Shown: positions 42,918 through 50,511 of the stretch, piece by piece
Layout of the letters: every line of letters starts with the position of its first letter
Numbering within the stretch: position 1 is the first letter of the stretch
Origin: Geopseudomonas aromaticivorans
GTDB taxonomy: Bacteria > Pseudomonadota > Gammaproteobacteria > Pseudomonadales > Pseudomonadaceae
DNA: 64,000 nt
NCBI RefSeq assembly: GCF_019097855.1
Contig: NZ_JAHRGL010000030.1
Span: 186,001 to 250,000, forward strand
Reading direction: 5' to 3'
Made by a program: the position numbers and the translations under genes
Notes under the pieces: model-generated
Database searches by the model: none
Seen by the model: the letters and a program-made list of their open reading frames with translations, nothing else
What the model was told of the DNA's origin: nothing

Positions 42918-43724
42918 TCAGCTCCGCCCGCCAAGCACCGCCGCGGCAGTGACCACGTTGTGCACCAGATGCGCCGGGGTGATGGTGCCGACGATCGCGC
43001 TGCTCACTGCCGGATGGGCGAAGATCAGCTCGAAGCTGGCGCGTACCGGGTCTGCGCCGGCCAGGCAGGCGTGGCCGCTGGCCAGCGCCTTCTTGATCAG
43101 GATGCCCTTGCCGTGGGCGGCGGCATAGTCGAGCACCGGCTTCTCGCCCTGCTCGGCAAGGTTGTAGGTGACCATGGCGCAGTCGCCTTGCGCCAGGGCC
43201 TTCAGGCCGCCGGCGACGGTCTTGCCGGAGAAGCCGAAGGCGCGGATCAAGCCCTCCTGCTTGAGTTGGGCGAGGGTGGCGTACACCTCGGTCTGCTCCA
43301 GGACCGCTAGATCGTTGCCATCGGAGTGCACCAGCAGCAGGTCCAGGTAATCGGTTTCCAGGCGTCTGAGGCTGCGCTCCACGGAAAAACGGGTGTGTGC
43401 CGCGCTGAAGTCGAAACGCGAGGCGCCGTCCTCGAACTCCTCGCCGACCTTGCTGCAGATCACCCAGCTCTGGCGTTGGCCGCGCAGCAGCGGGCCGAGG
43501 CGCTGCTCGCTGACGCCATAGGCCGGCGCCGTGTCCAGCAGGTTGATGCCGAGCGCGTGGGCCTGAGCCAGCAGCTCGCTGGCGGCGCGGTCGTCGGGAA
43601 TGGTGAAGCCGTTGGGATACTTCACCCCCTGGTCGCGGCCCAGCTTGACCGTGCCCAGACCGAGCGGCGAAACGATCAGGCCGGTGCTGCCCAGCGGGCG
43701 CCACAGATCGTGCAAACTGCTCAT
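42918..43724 (-). CDS. Aldo/keto reductase
   Basis: A 268-residue NADPH-dependent (beta/alpha)8 oxidoreductase. It begins MSSLHDLWRPLGSTGLIVSP; NLLDTAPAYGVSEQRLG contains the conserved Asp and Tyr, the lysine lies in VICSKVGEEF, and DLLLVHSDG holds the active-site histidine. The ATG at 43724 overlaps the stop of the FAD oxidoreductase (ATGA) and is preceded by AGGAG, which rules in this start over a longer one. Substrate unknown. Confidence 0.88.
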   Translation of the reverse strand: MSSLHDLWRPLGSTGLIVSPLGLGTVKLGRDQGVKYPNGFTIPDDRAASELLAQAHALGINLLDTAPAYGVSEQRLGPLLRGQRQSWVICSKVGEEFEDGASRFDFSAAHTRFSVERSLRRLETDYLDLLLVHSDGNDLAVLEQTEVYATLAQLKQEGLIRAFGFSGKTVAGGLKALAQGDCAMVTYNLAEQGEKPVLDYAAAHGKGILIKKALASGHACLAGADPVRASFELIFAHPAVSSAIVGTITPAHLVHNVVTAAAVLGGRS

Positions 43725-44896
43725 GCGAATAGCTCCTGCCACGGCGCCGCTGCCACCGCAGGTCGCGGCAGTGCGGGCATGTCCGCGTGGCTGCCTGGAT
43801 GGATGGCCGCGCGCTCAAGGGCGGCAATCACCCGCTCGGCGAAGTCCGGTGCCAGCGCCAGCTTGGTCGGCCAGCCCACCAGCAGGTTGCCCTGCTCGCT
43901 GAGGAAGGCATTGTCCGGGCGCACCAGGCCGGACTGCGCCGGCTCGGCACGGTCCACTCGCAGCGTGCGCCACTCGGCCGCCGAGAGGTCGACCCACGGC
44001 AGCAGTTCAGCCAGCTCGCGGCGGGCGAAGGCGATCTGCGCCGCCTCGTCGCGGGCCACGCCGTCGGCCTCGGCCAGATCACCGCCCAGATACCACACCC
44101 ACTGGCCATCGGCCGCTGGGTGGGTGGTGACGGTGATGCGCGGCTTGGTGCCGCCGCCCAGGCAGTGGGCATACAGCGGCTTGAGCGTCGGTGCCTTGAC
44201 CAGCACCATGTGCAGTGGCCGCAACTGCTGTTTCGGCTGCTCGATACCCAATGCATCCAGCAGTCCGGCATTGCCCTGGCCAGCGCTGAGCACGACGCGG
44301 CGGGCGCGAATCTCGCGGCCGTCGACCGCCAGGCCGACCAGCTCGCCATTCTCGCGCAGTGGCTCGATGCGTTCGCCGGCCAGCAGGCCGTCGCCACTCA
44401 GCTCGGCCAGTCGGGCGATCAGGCTCGGCACGTCGAGCACCAGTTCGGCCAGGCGATAGACCTTGCCCTTGAATTTGGCATCCTGCAGTGCCGGTGGCAG
44501 CTCCGAACCCTTGACCTGATCGACCCGCCCGCGCATGGCCTTGCTGGCGAAGAAGCCGGTCAGGTTGCCGGCCAGGGTGCCCGGCGACCACAGATAGTGC
44601 GCGTCGGAGAGCCGCCGCACGCCGCGCAGGTCCAGCTCGCCACTACCGGCCAGCGCCTCGCGCCAGCGTCGCGGCATGTCGGCAATCGCCTCCGAGGAGC
44701 CGGTCAACGCGCCGCTCAGCGCGTACTTGGTGCCGCCATGGATGATGCCCTGCGACCTCACGCTCTGTCCGCCGCCTAGCCGCTCTTTCTCCACCAGCAG
44801 GGTGGCGTAGCCGAGCCTGCGCAGGCGGGCGTTGAGCCAGAGGCCGGCGATGCCGCCGCCGACGATCAGGATATCGGTGCTCAGGGCTTGGGGCAT
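43721..44896 (-). CDS. FAD-dependent oxidoreductase (DAO family)
   Basis: A 391-residue flavoprotein with the dinucleotide-binding start DILIVGGGIAGLWLNARL (GxGxxG) and the DAO-type second motif VVLSAGQGNAGLL. It resembles D-amino-acid or glycerol-3-phosphate dehydrogenase-like proteins, and its P. aeruginosa counterpart sits in the same pair with the aldo/keto reductase. The ATG at 44896 gives MPQALSTDILIVGGG; a longer start lacks support. Substrate unknown. Confidence 0.85.
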   Translation of the reverse strand: MPQALSTDILIVGGGIAGLWLNARLRRLGYATLLVEKERLGGGQSVRSQGIIHGGTKYALSGALTGSSEAIADMPRRWREALAGSGELDLRGVRRLSDAHYLWSPGTLAGNLTGFFASKAMRGRVDQVKGSELPPALQDAKFKGKVYRLAELVLDVPSLIARLAELSGDGLLAGERIEPLRENGELVGLAVDGREIRARRVVLSAGQGNAGLLDALGIEQPKQQLRPLHMVLVKAPTLKPLYAHCLGGGTKPRITVTTHPAADGQWVWYLGGDLAEADGVARDEAAQIAFARRELAELLPWVDLSAAEWRTLRVDRAEPAQSGLVRPDNAFLSEQGNLLVGWPTKLALAPDFAERVIAALERAAIHPGSHADMPALPRPAVAAAPWQELFA

Positions 44897-45040
44897 GGGA
44901 GGACGCCTTTGAAAAACAGGGGGTTGAGTATACCTGAGCACTTATATATTGATGACCGCCCCCATGCGCCTACCTTGCGCGCTCTTGGGTGTGACGGGCA
45001 TACCCCATAACCCTGCGGCCAACTGATATCCTTCGTGCCC

Positions 45041-46312
45041 ATGAATCGCGCCCTCTACACGCTCCTGCTGCACCTGGCCCTGCCGTTGATTGCCCTGCGC
45101 CTGTACCTGCGCGGGCGCCAGGCGCCAGCCTACCGCCAGCGCATCGCCGAGCGCTTCGCCTTCCAGCTGCCACCACTCAAGCGAGGCGGTTTCTGGGTGC
45201 ATGCCGTCTCGGTGGGCGAGAGCATTGCCGCCGCGCCGATGATCCGCGCCCTGCGCGAACGCCATCCGGAGCTGCCGATCACCGTCACCTGCATGACGCC
45301 GACTGGCTCCGAGCGCATCCGTGCGCTGTTCGGCGACCAGGTGCAGCACTGCTATCTACCCTACGATCTGCCCTGGGCGGCGGCGCGCTTCCTTGACCGG
45401 CTGCAGCCGAAGCTCGCGGTGATCATGGAAACCGAGCTGTGGCCCAATCACATCCACCAGTGCGCCAGGCGCGGCATCCCCACGGTGCTGGCCAATGCCC
45501 GCCTGTCGGAGAAATCCGCCCGCGGCTATGCGCGGTTCAAAGGCCTGACCCGGCCGATGCTTGCCGAAATGAGCTGGATCGCCGCGCAGACCGAAGCCGA
45601 GGCCGAACGCTTCCGCCAGCTCGGCGCACGGCCCGAGTGCGTCAGCGTCACCGGCTCGATCAAATTCGATCTGACCATTGATCCCGAGCTGAAGCCCCGA
45701 GCGCAAGCACTGCGCTCCAGTTGGGGGGCAGAGAAACGTCCTGTCTGGATCGCTGCCAGCACCCATGCCGGCGAAGACGAAATCATCCTTGCCGCCCACC
45801 GTCAGCTGTTGGCCGAACACTCCGACAGCCTGCTGGTCCTGGTGCCACGGCACCCGGAACGTTTCGAAGCGGTTCATGTCTTATGCCAGCGCGAAGGCTT
45901 CGCCACTGTCCGCCGCTCATCCGGCTCCGCCGTGGGGGAGGGCATCCAGGTGCTGCTGGGCGATACCATGGGCGAGTTGCTGTTTCTCTATGCCCTGGCA
46001 GACGTCGCCTTCGTCGGCGGCAGCCTGGTGCCCGCTGGTGGCCACAATCTGCTGGAACCGGCGGCGTTAGGTGTCCCGGTGCTAAGTGGGCCTCACTTGT
46101 TCAATTTCCTTGAGATTGCTGCGCAGTTGCGTGGGGCGGGAGCCTTGGTTGTCGTGGCTGACTGCGAAGCCCTGGCTCGGCAGTTGCGGCAGATCCTGAA
46201 TGAGACAGAAGAGCTGCAGCGCATGGGCAGTGCAGGATTAGTCGTCCTGCGTGCAAATCAGGGTGCGTTGGCGCGGTTGCTTGGGGGGGTAGAGCGCTTG
46301 TTGGCAAAGTAG
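45041..46312 (+). CDS. waaA: 3-deoxy-D-manno-octulosonic acid (Kdo) transferase
   Basis: A 423-residue GT30 enzyme anchored in the inner membrane by an N-terminal helix (LYTLLLHLALPLIALRLYL). It adds Kdo to lipid IVA. Family motifs include GFWVHAVSVGESIAAAP with the catalytic glutamate, METELWPN, and the C-terminal FVGGSLVPAGGHNLLEPAALG. The ATG at 45041 was preferred over a GTG two codons earlier. Downstream GC falls and the O-antigen locus begins after 261 bases. Confidence 0.95.
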   Translation: MNRALYTLLLHLALPLIALRLYLRGRQAPAYRQRIAERFAFQLPPLKRGGFWVHAVSVGESIAAAPMIRALRERHPELPITVTCMTPTGSERIRALFGDQVQHCYLPYDLPWAAARFLDRLQPKLAVIMETELWPNHIHQCARRGIPTVLANARLSEKSARGYARFKGLTRPMLAEMSWIAAQTEAEAERFRQLGARPECVSVTGSIKFDLTIDPELKPRAQALRSSWGAEKRPVWIAASTHAGEDEIILAAHRQLLAEHSDSLLVLVPRHPERFEAVHVLCQREGFATVRRSSGSAVGEGIQVLLGDTMGELLFLYALADVAFVGGSLVPAGGHNLLEPAALGVPVLSGPHLFNFLEIAAQLRGAGALVVVADCEALARQLRQILNETEELQRMGSAGLVVLRANQGALARLLGGVERLLAK

Positions 46313-46507
46313 TGGTTCAGGCTGGCAAATTTTGCAATGCAGGGTGGGCGTGGGCAAAATGCCAGTCCCTTATCGCAGTGCGGATCTCACCAGTCGAGTT
46401 GTGCCTCATAGCTCCAATTCTCAGCTTGTTTGTGGGTCTAGAGCAAGGGGAGCGCCCATTTGGAGGCGTTGCCCGCGCGTTCTCAGGAAATGCACGGAAA
46501 ATCCTGG

Positions 46508-46519
46508 GGCGGTAGCGTG
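46508..46519 (+). promoter_or_regulatory. ops element (core of a JUMPstart-like leader)
   Basis: GGCGGTAGCGTG is an exact match to the ops core at the end of the JUMPstart sequence that precedes many O-antigen and capsule operons, where RfaH is recruited to RNA polymerase. It lies 55 bases upstream of the first gene of the O-antigen locus, on the correct strand. The bases before it (GAAAATCCTGG) fit the 3' part of JUMPstart loosely; the 5' part is not well conserved. Confidence 0.6.
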
Positions 46520-46573
46520 GCCGGTGTCGGCACTCCTCCGCTCGGGACTTGTAATCAAGGTAAGGAAAATCGA

Positions 46574-48016
46574 ATGAAGCTTATCCCGGTAATCATGTCT
46601 GGTGGTGTTGGGAGTCGTTTGTGGCCCGTGTCGCGTGAGGCTCATCCCAAGCCTTTCATGCTGCTACCCGATGGCCAGAACTTGATTCAGAAGACTTTCC
46701 GTCGTGCCGCGGCCCTTGAGGGTGTGGCCGAGGTCATGACTGTTACCAATCGCGAACTGTTCTTCAAGACCGAAGACGAGTATCGCTTGGCCGGTGGTGG
46801 CGCAGTCGCGCAGAGCTTCATTCTCGAACCCTTCGGTCGCAACACAGCTGCTGCGGTGGCGGTGGCAGCCCTGCAGCTTCAGGAGGTGTATGGTGCCGAT
46901 GCTCAGATGCTGATACTGGCAGCGGATCATTTGATCAAGGACGAGAGCGCCTTTGCCAATGCAGTGGTCAAGGCCCGGCAACTGGCAGCCGAAGGCTGGC
47001 TGGTCACCTTCGGTATTCGTCCCGAGTACCCGGAAACCGGCTTTGGTTATATCGAGGCTGATCAGGATACGCCGCTCGCGGGGGGGTTCAAGGTCAACCG
47101 CTTTGTCGAGAAACCGGATCTGGAAACTGCCAAGCAGTACCTCGCTGCTGGCAACTACCTTTGGAACTCGGGGATGTTCTGCTTCCGTGTCGGTACCCTG
47201 GTCGAGCAGTTCGAGGCTTATGCCTCCGATGTGCTGGGAGCTGTACGCGAAACCCTGTCACGCTCGCGCCTGAGCGAAGGACACAGGCACCGCGCTATTA
47301 CTCTGGATGCTGAAGCATTCGGTGAGGTCCCGGACATCTCCGTCGACTATGCCTTGATGGAGCGCTCACAGCGCGTGGCAACGGTCCCCTGTGACATCGG
47401 TTGGAGCGATATCGGCTCCTGGAATGCGATGAGCGAACTGACGGAGGCCGATGCCAATGGCAACCGTTTTGACGGTGAGGTGCTGGTGCACCAGGCCAGC
47501 AACAACTATGTGCAGAGCCACGGGCGCCTGACCGCATTGGTCGGTGTGGAAAATCTCATCGTTGTGGATACCCCCGATGCCGTGCTGGTTGCCCACAAGG
47601 ATCGTGCCCAAGACGTCAAACATATCGTCAGCCAGTTGAAGAGGAATGGGCATGACGCTCATCTGCTGCACCGTACGGTAAACCGTCCCTGGGGTACATA
47701 CACCACCTTGGAAGAGGGAGAGCGCTTCAAGATTAAGCGTATCGTGGTGAAGCCGGGAGCCTCACTTTCTCTGCAGATGCATCATCATCGCAGCGAGCAC
47801 TGGATCGTGGTCAGCGGCATGGCTCGTGTGGTGAATGACGAGCGCGAGATGCTGCTCGATACCAACGAGTCCACCTTTATCCGTGCCGGACACAAGCATC
47901 GCTTGGAAAATCCCGGCGTTATTGATCTGGTCCTGATTGAAGTACAGAGCGGCGATTATCTCTGTGAAGATGACATCGTACGTTTTCAGGATATCTACGG
48001 GCGTGCCAACGGCTGA
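46574..48016 (+). CDS. wbpW: Mannose-1-phosphate guanylyltransferase / mannose-6-phosphate isomerase
   Basis: A 480-residue type II phosphomannose isomerase/GDP-mannose pyrophosphorylase. The N-terminal domain has the nucleotidyltransferase start IPVIMSGGVGSRLWPVSRE and FVEKPDLETA; the C-terminal cupin has RPWGTYTTLEEGERFKIKRI and LSLQMHHHRSEHWIVVSG. It makes GDP-mannose, the direct donor for mannosyltransferases. AAGGA precedes the ATG. A wbpW gene directly before wzm-wzt is the arrangement of the Pseudomonas common polysaccharide locus, but the usual rmd and gmd upstream are absent here. Confidence 0.92.
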   Translation: MKLIPVIMSGGVGSRLWPVSREAHPKPFMLLPDGQNLIQKTFRRAAALEGVAEVMTVTNRELFFKTEDEYRLAGGGAVAQSFILEPFGRNTAAAVAVAALQLQEVYGADAQMLILAADHLIKDESAFANAVVKARQLAAEGWLVTFGIRPEYPETGFGYIEADQDTPLAGGFKVNRFVEKPDLETAKQYLAAGNYLWNSGMFCFRVGTLVEQFEAYASDVLGAVRETLSRSRLSEGHRHRAITLDAEAFGEVPDISVDYALMERSQRVATVPCDIGWSDIGSWNAMSELTEADANGNRFDGEVLVHQASNNYVQSHGRLTALVGVENLIVVDTPDAVLVAHKDRAQDVKHIVSQLKRNGHDAHLLHRTVNRPWGTYTTLEEGERFKIKRIVVKPGASLSLQMHHHRSEHWIVVSGMARVVNDEREMLLDTNESTFIRAGHKHRLENPGVIDLVLIEVQSGDYLCEDDIVRFQDIYGRANG

Positions 48017-48048
48017 GTTTACTGCTGCCGTATCGAACGTTCCGAGGC

Positions 48049-48086
48049 AAAGGGTTGGCCGCGCTCAAGTGGCCAACCCTTTTCTG
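48049..48086 (+). terminator. Strong intrinsic terminator after wbpW
   Basis: A perfect 12-bp stem (AAAGGGTTGGCC at 48049-48060, ten-base loop, GGCCAACCCTTT at 48071-48082) runs into TTTTCTGCTTT. This is the best intrinsic terminator in the window, and it separates wbpW from wzm-wzt. Confidence 0.85.
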
Positions 48087-48116
48087 CTTTCAAACTACAG
48101 TCAGCTTCCGAGCCTC

Positions 48117-48455
48117 ATACCATCACTGAACCGCTTCAAGGCCCATGACATCAGAGGCCAAGTACCTGAAGAGTTGAGTGGCGAGATCGACTGTGGCATC
48201 GGGCGAGCCATGCTTGCTGAACTACGAGGCAGCAGAACCTTCGTCATTGGACATGACATGCGGGTGGAAAGTCGCATGCTGGCCAATGCCTTGATCAAAG
48301 GCCTGACTGAGGCAGGGGCCGATGTCATCGATATCGGTCTATGCGACACAGGTAACCTGCGAGACTCCAATATCGAGCCGCTGCTGCGCTTGAATGTGGA
48401 AACCCGCGGTGACCAACAAGGGGTAAGCAAGCTGGAACAGCTCATTCTGGAGTAA
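48117..48455 (+). pseudogene. manB: Phosphomannomutase remnant with internal deletion
   Basis: The frame contains the start of a phosphomannomutase (FKAHDIRGQVPEEL, IGRAMLAELRG, VIGHDMRVESRMLANALIKG, GADVIDIGLC) joined directly to its extreme C-terminus (LRDSNIEPLLRLNVETRGD). About 350 residues, including the catalytic serine loop and metal site, are missing. The junction is in frame and the original stop is kept, but no start codon precedes the conserved region. A working phosphomannomutase such as AlgC must come from elsewhere. Three bases separate its stop from wzm. Apart from the terminator, 48017-48457 holds nothing else recognisable. Confidence 0.8.
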
Positions 48456-48457
48456 GC

Positions 48458-49252
48458 ATGTTCGCAATGTTACGCAGCCTCTGGGAATACAGAGGCTTTG
48501 TCCTGTCATCCATCCGTAATGAATTCGTGGCCCGCTTTGCTCGTAGCCGCCTGGGCGGGCTATGGATGATCATCCATCCATTGGCGCAGGTTGCGATCTA
48601 TGCGCTGATCCTTTCCAATGTGCTGGCGGCCAAGCTGCCGGGCATAGACAACAAATACGCCTATGCCCTCTACCTGATGGCCGGGGTGCTCGCCTGGAGC
48701 CTGTTCGCAGAAATTATCAACCGGTGCCTGACGCTCTTTATCGAGCAGGGCAACCTGATGAAAAAAATGCGCTTCCCGCGTATCACCCTACCGGTGATCG
48801 TGGTCGGCTCCAGCCTGCTCAACTACCTGCTGTTGTTCCTTGCACTGCTGGTGGTCTTTGCCCTGCTTGGGCAGGAGCCCAGCCTGCAGTTATTCTGGCT
48901 GGTTCCGCTCACCTTGGCGGTGATGGCTCTGGCGGTCGGCATTGGTCTGGTACTCGGGGTGCTCAACGTATTCGTGCGCGATATCGGTCAGGTCGTGCCC
49001 ATCATCCTGCAGGTGTGGTTCTGGTTCACGCCAGTCGTTTACCCGGTGAGCATCATTCCCGAATACCTCAAAGATACCGTGGGCGCTAACCCCATGTACT
49101 CCATCGTCAGCGCCTACCACGACATTCTCGTATACGGTAGATCCCCCGATCTGCAGGAGATTGCCGTGACGACAGGCGTAGCGCTTGCCTTGATGCTGCT
49201 CGGGTTGTTCATGTTCCGTCGAGCCGCGCCGGAAATGGTGGACGCACTATGA
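48458..49252 (+). CDS. wzm: O-antigen ABC transporter permease
   Basis: A 264-residue ABC-2 type permease with six hydrophobic segments. The start (YRGFVLSSIRNEFVARFARS, LGGLWMIIHPLAQVAIYALIL) and NLMKKMRFPRITLPVIV are typical of Wzm. With Wzt it moves a completed undecaprenyl-linked polysaccharide across the inner membrane. Its stop overlaps the wzt ATG. The length agrees with Pseudomonas Wzm. Confidence 0.92.
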   Translation: MFAMLRSLWEYRGFVLSSIRNEFVARFARSRLGGLWMIIHPLAQVAIYALILSNVLAAKLPGIDNKYAYALYLMAGVLAWSLFAEIINRCLTLFIEQGNLMKKMRFPRITLPVIVVGSSLLNYLLLFLALLVVFALLGQEPSLQLFWLVPLTLAVMALAVGIGLVLGVLNVFVRDIGQVVPIILQVWFWFTPVVYPVSIIPEYLKDTVGANPMYSIVSAYHDILVYGRSPDLQEIAVTTGVALALMLLGLFMFRRAAPEMVDAL

Positions 49253-50511
49253 GCCTGCTAATCGTCGACAACCTGGGCAAGGCTTACCGCGGCTACCATT
49301 CGGAATGGCAGCGCATTGCCCGCTGGTTTTACCTGCCGGTGAGGCCGAGTGAAGAGCATTGGGTGCTTAAGAACATCAGCTTCGCTATTGAGCCTGGCGA
49401 AGCAATCGGCATCGTTGGCCAGAATGGCGCTGGCAAATCCACACTGCTCAAAATGATCACCGGCACGCTGCAGCCCACTGAAGGTAACGTGCAGGTGAAT
49501 GGCCGCATCGCCGCAATCCTGGAGCTAGGCATGGGGTTCAGCACCGAACTGACTGGCCGGCAGAATGCTTACCATGCAGCGGGCCTGATGGGGTTCAGTG
49601 CTGAACAGATTGAGCAGGCGATGCCGGAAATCGAAGCCTTCGCAGATATCGGTGAATACATCGAAGAGCCGGTGCGCACCTATTCCAGCGGGATGCAGGT
49701 GCGGCTCGCTTTTGCGGTGGCGACTGCTGTACGTCCCGATATCCTCATCGTGGACGAGGCCTTGGCTGTGGGGGATGCTGCTTTCCAGCGTAAATGCTTC
49801 CGTCGCATCGAGGAGTTTCAGGAGAAGGGTACGACCCTACTGTTGGTCACCCACGATATAGAAACGGTCAAGAAAATTTGCGACAAGGCGCTCTTTTTGC
49901 GCCAAGGGGGGGTGGCTGCCTATGGTCCAGCCAAGAGCGTTTGCGATGCCTACGAGAAGGCCCTGTTTGGCGGCAGTAAGTCAGCAGGTAAGGCAACAGT
50001 GGATACTGATCCTGAGTTTGAGCCGTTGGTGGACCCTAGCCTGATGAGCGATTGCGAGGTTGCCTATGGAGATGGGCGGGCGTTGATCGAGTCCATTTGG
50101 TTGGAAAGTCAGGAAGGGCATCTGGCCAATGTGTTTGGTAGCAGTGACAGTCTGATTCTCAAATACCGCGTCCGCTTCAATGTGGAAACGACTGGTGTCG
50201 CTTTTGCCTTCATGATCAAAACGCGGGATGGTGTGGCCCTGTTTGGAATGGATACCGCCCATATGCCGGAGGTGGAAGGCAGAATTTTCGCCGCTGGCGA
50301 AAAGGTCTTGATTCGGTTTGAGCTTGGTAATGCCTTTGCTCCGGGTAATTATTATATAAACTGTGGCGTGCGTGATGATGGTGATGATGTTTCGGTGTTT
50401 TTGCATCGGCGAGTAGATGCTGCTTTGTTTCGGGTGTGCGCGGATAGGGGAACCTCTGTCAAGTCTGGTTTGATTAATGCTCCTGTCGAATTTTCAATGG
50501 AGTGTGTATGA
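49249..50511 (+). CDS. wzt: O-antigen ABC transporter ATPase with C-terminal carbohydrate-binding domain
   Basis: A 420-residue protein. Residues 1 to about 245 form the ATPase: Walker A GQNGAGKST, signature YSSGMQVRLAFAVATA, Walker B ILIVDEALAVGD. Residues about 260-420 are an immunoglobulin-like domain of the kind that, in E. coli O9a, recognises the modified non-reducing end of the O chain before export. Its presence implies that chains here carry a terminal modification. The stop overlaps the start of the sulfotransferase-coiled-coil gene (ATGA), so both are translationally coupled. Confidence 0.92.
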   Translation: MSLLIVDNLGKAYRGYHSEWQRIARWFYLPVRPSEEHWVLKNISFAIEPGEAIGIVGQNGAGKSTLLKMITGTLQPTEGNVQVNGRIAAILELGMGFSTELTGRQNAYHAAGLMGFSAEQIEQAMPEIEAFADIGEYIEEPVRTYSSGMQVRLAFAVATAVRPDILIVDEALAVGDAAFQRKCFRRIEEFQEKGTTLLLVTHDIETVKKICDKALFLRQGGVAAYGPAKSVCDAYEKALFGGSKSAGKATVDTDPEFEPLVDPSLMSDCEVAYGDGRALIESIWLESQEGHLANVFGSSDSLILKYRVRFNVETTGVAFAFMIKTRDGVALFGMDTAHMPEVEGRIFAAGEKVLIRFELGNAFAPGNYYINCGVRDDGDDVSVFLHRRVDAALFRVCADRGTSVKSGLINAPVEFSMECV

